A stretch of 64,000 nucleotides of DNA from NCBI GenBank assembly GCA_004352715.1, contig SCFE01000076.1:539045-603044 (forward strand), read 5' to 3'. The DNA comes from Hofstenia miamia (Eukaryota > Xenacoelomorpha > Acoela). This document shows positions 45,013-57,094 of this stretch, in pieces; position 1 is the first letter of the stretch, and each line of letters opens with the position of its first letter. The translations under genes and the position numbers were made by a program. The notes beneath the pieces were generated by a model. The model saw only the letters and a program-made list of their open reading frames with translations. It did no database searches and had not been told where the DNA came from.

Positions 45013-48000
45013 CATCTATGCGAAAATGTTGTCTTTCAAAACTTGTGAAGGGCAAATTAAATTGATGAAATTTCATCAAAATTATTCATGTAGTAAGATT
45101 TGCACAAATCTATTGTTAATATTTCCTAAGCATATGAAAAAATTCGCATGAAAAATTGCGAAAATACTAAATATGCTTAATTCGATTTTTTGAAGTAATT
45201 TGTATTCCATGTATATTATTGTGATAACTTATAGGAAACTACTTTACAGAATCATATGATGAATACAAAATTAAGAATTCAAATGTCATAATGCTAAGAT
45301 CAAATATATAGTGTTAATCTCTAAAATATAACTAAAAAAACAAAGTGCATTCAACTCCTACAATTGATTTGAATGACTTAAAACTACGAATCACATTCCA
45401 GAGCATGATGAAATGAGCTGAAATATGGATATATACTAATTTTGTCGATGCAAGACAATAATTAAGATAATTGTCATTAATAAGAATTATTATTTTAAGC
45501 ATAGCTACAAGTTCTTTAAGAAAAAATTATGTACGAGTTAAAATGGTTATATTTATTATGTTTTATGGGCCATTATAGATCTGTTAATTATGATCGATTG
45601 TCTTCGTATTTTCTTCAGTGTTAGAGAGAATGATGAAGAATAAAATTTTGCATAAAATACAACACCCAGATTCAAAATATATTAATTTCTTAAAGAGCTA
45701 TAACATTTTATAAAAGGGTGAAGGTCTAGAAGATGATTATAACCAAAATTACTAATTTCAAAATAAATTATAGGTTGTACATGAAATCTTTTCCCAAAAT
45801 CTGTAAATAATGTAAATTTTTTATTCATTATGCTATTTTTCTTTATTTAAAAGAGAGAAGTTTTTTCAAAAGTTAAATCACAATGCATTGTAATACATAG
45901 ATAATTAATAATATGATTTTCACTAATTCCAAGTTTGATTATATTTGCAATTTCCCTTTTGTGAATCTATCATAATTGACTTTCAGCATACATTTTTAAG
46001 AATTTTTTGTAATAGCAAGCAAGAAATTCATATATTTTTAATCAATTTATATTTTTAGTATATATTACACATTTATTATTTAAAGCGTTTAGGAAATCAT
46101 TGGTATAAATATTAAAAAAATTAAGTCTTAGCACTGTCCTTTTTAATGAACTTAAATTTCTAGTATAATATCATTTCAATAAATATAAGAATTTTCTACA
46201 TTTGCAATCCATTAATTAAAAGCTTAGTAGTCTTATCAGTAAAACCTTGTTCTTGTAATTTAACAGTTAGAACCTCAAAATTCATTGAATTTATGACATA
46301 GTTACCAAAAATTATTTGCAAAAAATTTTAATTAAATGCCCTGTTTCTGGGGAGTGTGTTATACATCTAAACAACAATATTCTCAAATGATATTTATGTA
46401 TTTCACATGTTGATTATTCATTATTCAACGTGGTAATTATAATATCATCCAAGAAATAAATTGTTCAATGCAATTGCAGATGGACATTTTTCGCTAAATA
46501 TCTATTCAAAGTCGATTTACACAATAGATTTGCTATAGGAAATAAATTGAAAATATCATTATAATATTGGGTGAACTTCATAGAAATATTTTGCAAAAAT
46601 CCAATCTTCATTATCAATAAGCTTTTTCTACAACTTTTTTTAAACAGAATGACATAATATGACAATTATTTAGCATATGCATATTCCATGTATATAAAAA
46701 TTACATTGTATTATTATTATTATTATTATTGTTAATCTAACCAGAAGACGTTTCTATGCATCGTACAAATTCCAGGCATGCAATAGATCCAAGTGAAATA
46801 TTTTGTTTGTTCAAAGAATTTCTTACTGATTGGTATGATAACATACCCTAATTTATTACCATTTTTGACTGTTTTACTCAATAGATTTCCGCTTACCAAT
46901 TGACTTCTGCTAATCTTACTATCTGCTCTTTATTCACTTTGTCCGTTATTCAAACTGCATAATATTGACTGTCTGGGAAATCTTTGCCTAATTTAATGTT
47001 TATCTGGCATTTTAATTTCAATAAACAAAGAATTTATAATGCTGATGGAATAACCTATATTTTCACAGTTGGTTATCCACTACTTCTCCTTGCTTGTTAA
47101 TGACTGCTAAGTAGATAGATAACTTTCACCAACGAATTTACTGTTTTGTGTAAAACATCAATACATATATTCGCATTTTGACAGCCAATCGGATTTTCAT
47201 TTGCGTTATCCAATCAATTGTTTCCTGCTGCGCGAATTTATTTTAACAGACATTTTGGCTCTAAATTCATTTAATTTCTGGGAAACTTAGATGTCTTCAA
47301 CATTTTAAAAGTTTTCATTGGTAAGTTCTACCTTTAATATCCATAATTTGTTATTGCAAATCAGATAAAAATCTATGAATTTAGGATCTTCTAAACTATA
47401 ACATTATTCAAATATATTTGTAAATGAATTTAATTCACACAACTAGTCTAGTAAGCCTGACAGACTAGATGACTACCCCATTATGCTATATAATTGGCTT
47501 ATCAATGAATCACAAATCCATTTAAAATAAATTCCAAATTCAGTAGTAAATACACAAGCAGGATTGTATGTAGCCATGAACCTGAAACTAAGTCTTATAC
47601 AGTACGTTTATCCAATTTTAAATTTCTTAGGTAATTCTATTATATTTAAATTGGCAAATGCCTTCAATTTTTTCTTTGGTTTGCATAGATATTCACTTTT
47701 ATGTCATATTTATCCCCCTGAGAATTTTTTTTCTCAATGAAGTGTTGTTCTAAACTTTTTACTTGTCTAAAGATATTTGCAACAGGAAGCGTGAGTGCAG
47801 TATTGCATATAAAGTGGTGATAAAATGAAGAAAAGTAGGAATTTCGTAATGAAATGTTATATCCATTTGTTTATAGAAAATGCCATCAATATTCTGCATA
47901 TGTAAATAAAAACTTCAACAATAAATTTTGTAGGAAAAATTCGAAATGAGGTGCAAAATGATACTTTGAAGTTTTTAGATGTCTTTAATATCACAAAGTA

Positions 48001-48423
48001 TTTTAAAACATATTATTTGAACATCCTAAGAACATGAAATTTTAGTTAATGCAAGCAAATACTAAAAAATAAATAACTAAACTTTTGAAAATCATATAAA
48101 CCCTTTTTACAGAGGTCTTAATCTCGCGAAAAAAGCCCATCATAGAATGGAGAGAATATCTAACGAAAACCAACAGTTGCTATATGTTGTTGGCTACTAA
48201 TATTTCAAAATGCCAATATCATCTAATAGTACATAACTCATTCATTATTTTGCTTCACTAGGTTTCACCAGGATTTCAGTAGCAACGTGAAATGCCTAAG
48301 GGCTCAATTGCTTGCTATTGTTTTTTAATTAAATCTATTTAACATGTGTATAAAACTCAATTATTATCACAGCCAAAATTCGCTATTTTTTTTCAATGTA
48401 TGAAAATTTATGAAATAATTTAA

Positions 48424-48461
<38 letters not shown>

Positions 48462-49690
48462 GTGTGTTACATACTATTTGAGGTTTGGAAAATTGCATTA
48501 ATTATATTAAATACTTTTTAAATTGCAGAAATAAAATTGTCCTAAAATATACATTGTACATACTTTCTGAAATTATCAAGTACTTTCGGTTTGTTGCAGA
48601 TATCGCAAGTCTTTCACAACTGCCATAAAATTCAGCTAATTCCGAGCTTTAGAGATTATAGTTCGACTTTAGCATTCTTACAATACTTTAGCCAATACTT
48701 TAGCTGTTGTAGCTGTGTGTGTTTACGTCTCACTTAAGATTTTACCTAACACTTGATCATTGATAAATTGCTGAGTACTTAAATTATCACTGAATTTGAA
48801 ACAAGATTGATTTGGCCAATAACTACAAGAATTTATTTTGCTATAATTGTGAATATTTTGTTATCAAAAAATTTTTAAAAAGCTGTCGCTTGCTTCTTAG
48901 ATAAAAAGTTTGTTTAAGGCAGTTAAATAATAGTTTTAATAATTGTACTATTTTTATTGCTTTGTAATAGTAGTAATTTAAAAGAAATAGTAGATATAAT
49001 AAAAGAAATTTAAAAGAAAAAGTTATCTGACAGTCGCTTTCAAGGTTTTGTTACTTATTATATATATTTAAATTTGAAGAGTATCTGGTGCCACGCTGAT
49101 GAAATATTAGACAAGCATTCTTCTTACACTAAAATGAAATAGGTCAGTCTACTTTTATCCTTACACTGTAACACATTTAATCAATGAACGTGTGTTATTT
49201 AATTCATAAAAAGATTAATATGCTTCAATTATTTGGTAATGAAGAATAATTATTGAAAATATATTCAAAATTTAATTGCATTATTAATGTAAAATAGAAT
49301 ATAAGAAAGCTGATTTCGTTTTGATCATGAATACGAATTCCAAAATTTATATCTATTCAGTAAAATCAAACCACACTTTCAGTATTTACAATTTTGCAGA
49401 AAACCTTTATAATTTTTTGTTTGATACAATATGGATTTCTTCATTTTGATAAGTTGAGACATGTATACGCGTTTTTTTCATGTGACCCACATTGATGCGG
49501 TAGACCGTCACATTTGTAAGCATCTAAAATTTGAAAGGCGTTTTGCAGGAACTTGAATGCAAAGATATTTTAATGCGAATAATATATACGTGACTATATA
49601 CATTTTCTGGAAATAAAGCACTAGAAACGTATTTATGTATTTGATAAACATGTTAAATTTAGTGCCCATTCAACTTAGTTTCGAAATATA
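45012..49690. other. AT-rich noncoding DNA with microsatellites
   Basis: This 4.7-kb stretch upstream of the BMP gene has no recognisable coding. It has a (TTA)n run near 46711-46731 and a (TA)n run at 48427-48458. It could hold distal regulatory DNA; nothing specific is visible. Confidence 0.45.
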
Positions 49691-49939
49691 TTTAAATGAT
49701 GAATGTTTACGTGCGAAAAGATAGAAATCGGTATTTTAAGTATACATGAAAATTAACTGTCGCCGCTATGTCCTCGTCAAGACCGGTCATGTTACTAAAT
49801 AAACGCTCGCTAATTGTATCATTGCGTTGTTAGTTTATAACAACAGGTATGTCAGCAAGTCGGGCAGGTAAACATTACGAATTTTCTTGATCATGTTACG
49901 AACTTGTAGTAATTGACAATTTAAATCATTACGCCTTTG

Positions 49940-49995
49940 TTTTACCCAATTATAATAACCGCATATAAATATATAACCGTCGTTGCAATTACCAC
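49940..49995 (+). promoter_or_regulatory. Candidate BMP2/4 core promoter
   Basis: ATATAAATA at 49963-49971 fits a TATA box, with CCCAAT at 49945-49950 just upstream. A start site near 49995 would leave a 5' leader of about 200 nt before the ATG at 50193. The 49.75-50.28 kb region is visibly less AT-rich than its surroundings. A short upstream ATG frame begins near 50010. The start site is inferred. Confidence 0.4.
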
Positions 49996-50192
49996 ACTGT
50001 CGTATCAGAATGCTGATATGTGAAATTAATCCCTGTTTGGGTGTGGGAAGAAATGGTGGCGATAAATAGTAAATCGCGCTACTTATGAGGACTTTGCATG
50101 CTAAATTACTAAACGTGGTGGTCTCTAATAGACCTACATGAAGTGTAGATGATTTTCCTTCATTCACTCGGATCATTTAGCGAAGAATAGTC

Positions 50193-50279
50193 ATGTTGAT
50201 GCTTAGTTTACTACCCGTCCTTATGACCACGTTGTTACTTCCTACGACGCGAATCCATTGCAGACTACAATCCATAGAG
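50193..50279 (+). CDS. BMP2/4 coding exon 1: signal peptide
   Basis: Translation starts MLMLSLLPVLMTTLLLPTTR, a classic secretory signal, and ends RLQSIE before the donor GAG|GTAATT at 50280. The exon is 29 codons and ends in phase 0, matching the phase-0 acceptor at 54858. The ATG has G at -3. Linking it to exons 2 and 3 is inference from phase, distance, strand and the need for a signal peptide. A transcript read would settle it. Confidence 0.75.
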
Positions 50280-53200
50280 GTAATTTTCATAATATACGTA
50301 TTTATCAAGTTTTGGATGTCTTACTACAATAGCCAATCGTGCTTTACTAAGATCTATTGTTACACAGTATTAACATAGTAGTTACATTGTTCAAACATCT
50401 TACATTACATTTGGCTTTCAATATAATCTACTCTCTGAGATGTACTGGGTTTTGCAAAAAAATACTTCAAATATTTAAAAATTTTAGTGCGATATGCTAT
50501 ACTTGACTTTAATGCAAACCTTATTTAGGCTATGATAACTAATATTTTAACTGCAGTATTCTAAAAATATATATATATTTTGTATTCTTTGCTAAAAAAT
50601 ATTGCCCTCCAAACGCAAAGCAGCTATTAGTTTACAACCTGGTTGTTAGTATTTTGCACATTTATTGCACCCACCGTAAAAAATTGAAATCCATGTTTGT
50701 ACTTAGTTTACTGTGTCTGATTTGAAGATCACTTAATGTTACTTAGTGGGAAAAAGGCCCAACTGTAATAAAGCTTAAAATGGTATCATACATGTAAATA
50801 ACTGAACACTATTAACATAGAAGTTGCTGAGAAATTTTCTAAAATAATTTTCTTTTCTTGAAACTTAATTAATAACAGTGCTGAAGTTTAGCAGTTTTTG
50901 TTAAAGTAATTTAATTTAACATATCTCACACTGTTCAAGCATAAATCCTTTTATGATAATGATAAACGTTTCTCTCTCTCTCTCTAATTTTCAAGTAATA
51001 CACTTAATCGTTTTGATTAGTTATCTTTTTTATGTAAAATTTTGATTCCTTCTAGAACCAATGAGGCTGTTTGCAAAAGAGGAATGCTGAAACGTGCTTC
51101 TTAGGGAATTATTCAATTCCAATCATTTAGATACGCATACCTTATAATTATAAACATAAATTCAGTTCTTGTTGTAGCTTCATTTGCATTCCCTCAATGT
51201 TTAGGTTTTTAGTTCACAACAATTAGGTTCATAAATTTGTTTCTAAAATCAGTGTTAAGAATTCATATTTATGCAATTTTTTCAAATTTAAATGGGAAAG
51301 TGCTCATTATTAATCGTCTCATACAAATTAATGTACAATAGCTGATGAAAATGAATGCATTAAATTACGGAAACATTACCTTGAGAACCAAATTTTATTG
51401 CATTACGTTTAACATTAGTTTTTATATTTCTAAAATTTACATATTTAAAAAAAATCAAGTAATAAAAGGTAATAAATATTTTTTTTTATCTTTTTAGCAT
51501 TTTTCATTGTATCGTATATGATACAGTTGGTAATTAATTTTAAGTTTTTGTTAAAATTTGGAAAAAAACTAGTAAAAGTTTTTTAAGTATAATTTAAAAA
51601 TTATTAATAGAAGATAAAAATACAATTAAACTTAATATTGTTCAAATACAAAATCACTACAAAACTATATACATTTACTCCACATTACACATGATAATGA
51701 TAAAAAAATTGGTGAAGTTCATTCGAACTGATGCTAACTGAAGGCGATGATTGATTTTCATAGATGAATGTTTTTTTTGGAAATTAGAAATAGTTGTTAT
51801 GTAACCAAATGCTATATATCAGCAACTTTTCATCGGATTTGGTTATTTTTTTTATCTGATGTATATGATTCCTCCTCAGAAGAAAGTTTTCTTGAAGAAC
51901 TGCTTCAGGCTTTTCTGACAATTGTGGATCATCCAAGCCAGGTTAACTTCACAAACCGTTAATGTCTGTCATTACTGTACAAATACACTTTGGTCGCATT
52001 CAATTATTTATTTTTAGTCCCACATGTATCGTATATGATGCATCACTCAAGGCTGATTTTCGTCGCGAGAATAATTTTTCAGTAAATTATCAATTACGTG
52101 CTTATCAACAGTCCTAATAAAACCAGTTGAACGTCGATGACGTGAAGGATGTTAATTAAAACTCAACGTGAAGCTTAGGTTTTTGCTAATTAAGCGCGTT
52201 CGTTTAGCTCAGCATGGTACCGGTAATTACCCATTAAGAATTGCATTAATGTTTTTAAAAGTTTTGCAATTAAAATTTGCATCATATATGATACATTTTG
52301 TCTCAGGAGGTTATTAAAGATGTCTTTAAAGTCTCCACTTATATATGTTATTTGAGCTCTACAAATGTACATTAGAATTACCTTTTTGAAAATCTATTTC
52401 AGAAGCACCAAGTCAAAGAATAGTACTGACTGCTTGTAGAAAAATATTGATTAATGTAGGAACATTTAGCAACGGCTGATAAATCAATGAAATTTCAAAT
52501 ATTTAGTGTTTTCAATTTGAAATCAAATTCATAAGTTTTTTTAATAATGCGTTATTTTAAATCATTTTCAAAGATTTTGCATTAATTGCATTGGGAAATA
52601 AGTGAAGTACATTAAAATCAAACAAATTGAATTCCGAAATGGCCTTAATTCATTAAGATATTAACTGTAGCTGGAAGCATGACTACATTGACCCACCCTG
52701 AATTTCGCTGGATAGGGTTGCTAGTGCAAAGTAGAAGGTGGATCTGATTAAGATTCATATAAATGGGGGAAATTCTTTAATAAAAAATCCTTGCTTTTAC
52801 TTTGGAGTTGAGTGCAACAACAATATATAAATATAGTATTACGATTGGTCCTAGATCATCTAAAAAAGTCTATTTTTGTAAGAAATTCTCACTCTTAATG
52901 AAAGTGAATAAATTCTAATTGCATTCGCATACTTAAAATTAGTTTACAGCTTCAACACTGATTATATAAAAACGAACATGCATATTACTGTACTGAAGCA
53001 ATGATATGCCTGCGCTGCTTTTCTAAGATAAAAACTAATTGNTTTTTCATTGTATCGTATATGATACAGTTGGTAATTAATTTTAAGTTTTTGTTAAAAT
53101 TTGGAAAAAAACTAGTAAAAGTTTTTTAAGTATAATTTAAAAATTATTAATAGAAGATAAAAATACAATTAAACTTAATATTGTTCAAATACAAAATCAC

Positions 53201-56200
53201 TACAAAACTATATACATTTACTCCACATTACACATGATAATGATAAAAAAATTGGTGAAGTTCATTCGAACTGATGCTAACTGAAGGCGATGATTGATTT
53301 TCATAGATGAATGTTTTTTTTGGAAATTAGAAATAGTTGTTATGTAACCAAATGCTATATATCAGCAACTTTTCATCGGATTTGGTTATTTTTTTTATCT
53401 GATGTATATGATTCCTCCTCAGAAGAAAGTTTTCTTGAAGAACTGCTTCAGGCTTTTCTGACAATTGTGGATCATCCAAGCCAGGTTAACTTCACAAACC
53501 GTTAATGTCTGTCATTACTGTACAAATACACTTTGGTCGCATTCAATTATTTATTTTTAGTCCCACATGTATCGTATATGATGCATCACTCAAGGCTGAT
53601 TTTCGTCGCGAGAATAATTTTTCAGTAAATTATCAATTACGTGCTTATCAACAGTCCTAATAAAACCAGTTGAACGTCGATGACGTGAAGGATGTTAATT
53701 AAAACTCAACGTGAAGCTTAGGTTTTTGCTAATTAAGCGCGTTCGTTTAGCTCAGCATGGTACCGGTAATTACCCATTAAGAATTGCATTAATGTTTTTA
53801 AAAGTTTTGCAATTAAAATTTGCATCATATATGATACATTTTGTCTCAGGAGGTTATTAAAGATGTCTTTAAAGTCTCCACTTATATATGTTATTTGAGC
53901 TCTACAAATGTACATTAGAATTACCTTTTTGAAAATCTATTTCAGAAGCACCAAGTCAAAGAATAGTACTGACTGCTTGTAGAAAAATATTGATTAATGT
54001 AGGAACATTTAGCAACGGCTGATAAATCAATGAAATTTCAAATATTTAGTGTTTTCAATTTGAAATCAAATTCATAAGTTTTTTTAATAATGCGTTATTT
54101 TAAATCATTTTCAAAGATTTTGCATTAATTGCATTGGGAAATAAGTGAAGTACATTAAAATCAAACAAATTGAATTCCGAAATGGCCTTAATTCATTAAG
54201 ATATTAACTGTAGCTGGAAGCATGACTACATTGACCCACCCTGAATTTCGCTGGATAGGGTTGCTAGTGCAAAGTAGAAGGTGGATCTGATTAAGATTCA
54301 TATAAATGGGGGAAATTCTTTAATAAAAAATCCTTGCTTTTACTTTGGAGTTGAGTGCAACAACAATATATAAATATAGTATTACGATTGGTCCTAGATC
54401 ATCTAAAAAAGTCTATTTTTGTAAGAAATTCTCACTCTTAATGAAAGTGAATAAATTCTAATTGCATNNNNNNNNNNNNNNNNNNNNNNNNNNNNNNNCA
54501 ACACTGATTATATAAAAACGAACATGCATATTACTGTACTGAAGCAATGATATGCCTGCGCTGCTTTTCTAAGATAAAAACATTTGGACACTTCTTTATT
54601 TCTTTGATTCTTTGTAAATGCGTTGTGTAATGGGCACGTCTAGATGGGCATTCGTAGGGTGAAATCGTAAATTAATTACCAGAAAATGCAGTTAATATGT
54701 AATTTAAAGCCTATTTTGTCCACTTTTAATGTTAAGCCCTCCTTTACAGTAGCAATCCTTCTGGATTTAACAATCTTCGAAAGTTCATTCCATTCGAGAA
54801 ACTTTTTTGTTTTTGGTTGAGCTTTCTTGCGCTAAAGTTATTAACTACGATTTTTAGATTAGAGACAGTTTCCCATCTTTGGAGATTGGGCATGTTCAAG
54901 TAGCTAAAGAAAATCAGTTTGCGAACGAAAAGAAACTGCAATTACAAAAACAAGTTCTACAGATGATGGGCATTGAAAAGTTTCCTGACGAAAATGTTGT
55001 TAAGAACACCGTTGTTCCTGATTACATGGTAAAACTAGCAACCACAAAGAACACCCAACCTTTTCAGAACATTAAACAAATCAAATACGCCAATGTCTTA
55101 AGAAGCTTTCATCCTATACCACTTGAAAAAAGTAATTTGTTGATATAATATTTATTATAGAAAAAATAATGCTTAAATAGTCTGATTTCCGCATAGCAAT
55201 GAATTTTTTTCTAGATGTTATAACTAATATTAATTATTTGAGGTACAAAAAACGCAAAATTTATCTTTTTATGTTATCTGCATTCACTGTCTGAAACTAT
55301 TTATCTACTTTATCATACGTATGCGTATTAAATTACCTTTAGAATAAGTGAAAATTTAAATTTTGATTGGAAGAATATTTTATTGAAAATATCATTTATA
55401 GTAGTTTTGCAGGTCATTTTTAAAGTTAGTATTTTTTAACATGGTGCTATTTAGAACATAATTTCCAGTCGACCTCACATCACAGACTTTTGCGATTTAA
55501 TGTCTCACTTCAAAGTTTTCAAGCCAAGGAAATGCTGGATACCGGAGAACTAAAGCTTTTTATTAGCGAGCTGGGATGTACGAAGAAGCTTTTTACTGTT
55601 AAGGTGTACTTATTGAAGAAATTTGCTTCTACCTTGAAGAGGGTTCTTAAACATGCACAACTTCTTGATTCACAACTTACCTTACTCAAAAAGAAGACTT
55701 TGTTATCTATTGACGTCACCAAAGCTGTTCAGATCTGGCTATCTCATAAACATTTCGAACAGTTTTTGCTTGTTGAAATTGTCCACATTGATGGATCAAA
55801 TCCTGAACCACACAGCATCTTTTTGCATTCTAATGAATCCGACACAGATAATTCAGTCGAATGGAGCAAAACAAAAGAACCACTTTTAGTTTTGTATTCC
55901 ACAGATCCAGATAACATGTCCGAGGAAACGCCGACAGCAATTCCTCTCCGCAAGCCAAAGCGTAGCCGCAGGCGGCGACGGTCTGTTGAAGATCGATTCA
56001 ACAATAAGTGTGAACGCCACAGTTTAATGGTTGACTTCCACGAAATAAACTGGTCACATTGGATTGTTGCACCAAAAGCTTTCAATGCGTTCCTGTGTGA
56101 TGGTTTATGCCCCTTTCCTTTGACAGCCGACATCAATGCAACAAATCATGCCATTGTTCAAACTATACTACACGTTTTCGACTCTAGGATTGCTCCAAGC

Positions 56201-56317
56201 GTATGTTGCATCCCAATGACCTTGAAAACTATGATGATTCTGTACATTGACTACTCGGGGAGCGTTACTTTAAGAAAATACATAAACATGATTGTGGATT
56301 CATGTGGATGTGGTTGA
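50193..56317 (+). CDS. BMP2/4 (Dpp)-type TGF-beta ligand, whole gene
   Basis: The gene encodes a secreted bone morphogenetic protein that signals through type I/II Ser/Thr kinase receptors and Smad proteins to pattern the body axis. Coding exons are 50193-50279, 54858-55131 and 55455-56317. They join in frame (phases 0 and 1) to give 407 residues, the usual length for the family (human BMP2 396, BMP4 408). Residues 1-23 are a signal peptide, and the prodomain runs to about 296, with ANVLRSFH at 107-114. A furin site RRRRR is at 160-164 of exon 3 counted from 55490 (protein 292-296), so the mature ligand is 111 residues. All seven cysteines are present (306, 335, 339, 371, 372, 404, 406), as are WSHWIVAPKAF and NATNHAIVQT. 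It ends CGCG where BMP2 ends CGCR. No frameshift is seen. Confidence 0.93.
51509..51524. promoter_or_regulatory. GTATC(n6)GATAC motif 1
   Basis: GTATCGTATATGATAC is a 16-bp near-palindrome in BMP intron 1. The duplicate copy is at 53052-53067. Confidence 0.4.
51880..51941 (+). other. Exon-like segment in BMP intron 1
   Basis: A pyrimidine-rich CCTCCTCAG acceptor precedes 62 nt that end CCAG|GTTAAC. The open frame reads EESFLEELLQAFLTIVDHPS. Its phases (in 1, out 0) do not fit between BMP exons 1 and 2. It could be an exon of a nested gene or chance. It appears again at 53423-53484 in the duplicate. Confidence 0.2.
52026..52041. promoter_or_regulatory. GTATC(n6)GATGC motif 2
   Basis: GTATCGTATATGATGC differs from motif 1 by one base. 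The duplicate copy is at 53569-53584. Confidence 0.4.
52279..52294. promoter_or_regulatory. GCATC(n6)GATAC motif 3
   Basis: GCATCATATATGATAC has a perfectly palindromic core, ATCATATATGAT. The duplicate copy is at 53822-53837. Confidence 0.4.
54858..55131 (+). CDS. BMP2/4 coding exon 2: N-terminal prodomain
   Basis: This exon encodes residues 30-120 plus one base. KKLQLQKQVLQMMGIEKFP, VVPDYMVKL and ANVLRSFHPI align with the BMP2/4 prodomain ('...LL.MFGL...', 'VVPPYMLDLY', 'ANTVRSFHHE'). The donor AAAA|GTAATT is at 55132 and in phase 1, next to where vertebrate BMP2/4 genes have their conserved coding intron. The acceptor TTTTTAG|ATT at 54857/54858 is in phase 0. Other AGs at 54862 and 54868 are alternatives. 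Confidence 0.85.
55132..55454 (+). other. BMP2/4 intron 2
   Basis: 323 bp, GTAATT...CTATTTAG. Of the nearby AGs (55454, 55468, 55485), only 55454 restores the reading frame, giving PLEK, a Lys across the junction, then HNFQSTSHHRLLRFNVS. Confidence 0.75.
55455..56317 (+). CDS. BMP2/4 coding exon 3: prodomain rest, furin site, mature ligand
   Basis: This exon encodes residues 121-407. FNVS near the start carries the glycosylation site equivalent to FNLS of BMP2. SIDVTKAVQIWLSHK corresponds to 'FDVTPAVMRW'. The basic run KPKRSRRRRRS is the convertase site. The cystine-knot domain begins NNKCERHSLMVDFHEINWSH and continues with FLCDGLCPFPLTADINATNH, SVCCIPM and VDSCGCG. The mature N-terminus before the first Cys is short (SVEDRFNN) and lacks the basic heparin-binding tail of BMP2. 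The stop is TGA at 56315-56317. Confidence 0.96.
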
Positions 56318-56468
56318 GATGAATGATTTCTCCAAAGATCATGCTGCCACTCTTTGTGCCTTTGCAATGTAATTTATGTGACACATTGTACAATTTGTAA
56401 ATTGATTCTTAGAATTTTTTAAATTGTAAAGAAAATCCAGATGAAATTATTTTGAGAGTAGTTCAGGC

Positions 56469-56484
56469 AATAAAACTAAATAAA
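56469..56484 (+). terminator. BMP2/4 polyadenylation signals
   Basis: AATAAA occurs at 56469-56474 and 56479-56484, 150-165 nt after the stop codon. This implies a 3' UTR of about 180 nt. Confidence 0.6.
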
Positions 56485-56499
56485 TCTTCTATTTAACTT

Positions 56500-57090
56500 A
56501 TTTCAATACCACTTGAATACACAGTATTCACTACCAGTCGAATTTATATGACTTAAAAATATTTAATAATAAAAAAAGTACTCACCTTAGAAAAATACTC
56601 ATTTTTCATGTAGATCCTACTTTCAAAAATCATATTTTTGATAGGCCTTGATACTATGGATACTTTTTAAATCAATAAGTGGCAATCAAGGCAAGTGTCT
56701 ATCAAGAAAACTACAGTTTTACTAGACTTAGATCTGATACTTAATAAAATTCAAACATTTGTGATGCCAACATAGGTCGAATTTTAAGGCAAGGTGCACC
56801 TCCAGTTGTATTATGAAGATTAATTGAAATTTCAAATTCAATTATTTAAATAATTACTATTGTTTTTCTAAGATGATGAACTCTAGTTTTCGTTTTTACC
56901 TAATCATATAATGTATCTCATTATCATGTAATAGTTTTAGACGAAATGGAATTTGAGGGATATCTAACTAATTTATTGAAGCATATAATTCATCTTAATG
57001 ATTTCAATTACTGACAAGATTAGCTAAGGTATCAATAAGTAATTAGTTATCAAAAGTTGCTAGCCCAATAATTTTCTGGCAATTTAAACT
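56500..57090. other. AT-rich noncoding DNA
   Basis: No gene visible downstream of the BMP polyadenylation signals. Confidence 0.45.
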
Positions 57091-57094
57091 GAAA

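Larger units (their letters stand above)
51500..54581. repeat. 1543-bp tandem duplicate joined by one N
   Basis: Positions 51500-53035 recur at 53043-54581, essentially identical. A single N at 53042 joins the copies, and a 31-N gap (54468-54498) lies inside the second. The first copy supplies 28 bases for that gap. It is probably two overlapping contigs or haplotypes placed in tandem, so intron 1 is likely about 3 kb. Confidence 0.85.
50280..54857 (+). other. BMP2/4 intron 1
   Basis: The apparent length is 4578 bp, of which about 1.54 kb is probably an assembly duplication (51500-53035 versus 53043-54581). It starts GTAATT and ends ACGATTTTTAG. It contains the repeated GTATC-type palindromes and a (CT)n run at 50972-50984. 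Confidence 0.65.

Noticed and set aside
48427-48458. (TA)n tract as a regulatory element or origin
   Set aside because: Simple microsatellite, one of several in the window, with no other signal.
49835-50176. 113-codon minus-strand frame upstream of the BMP ATG
   Set aside because: It has no domain, overlaps the likely promoter and 5' leader, and is explained by lower AT content.
51880-51941. 62-nt exon-like segment as an extra BMP exon
   Set aside because: Its phases do not fit; read in phase 0 from exon 1 it contains a stop. Kept only as a low-confidence note.
55469-55489. AG at 55468 as the acceptor of BMP exon 3
   Set aside because: With the phase-1 donor at 55132 it leads to a stop within about ten codons, while the AG at 55454 keeps the correct frame.
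55519-56136. Minus-strand frames of 67 and 130 codons, and a second plus-strand frame at 55653, over BMP exon 3
   Set aside because: They are shadows of the BMP coding exon and match nothing known.
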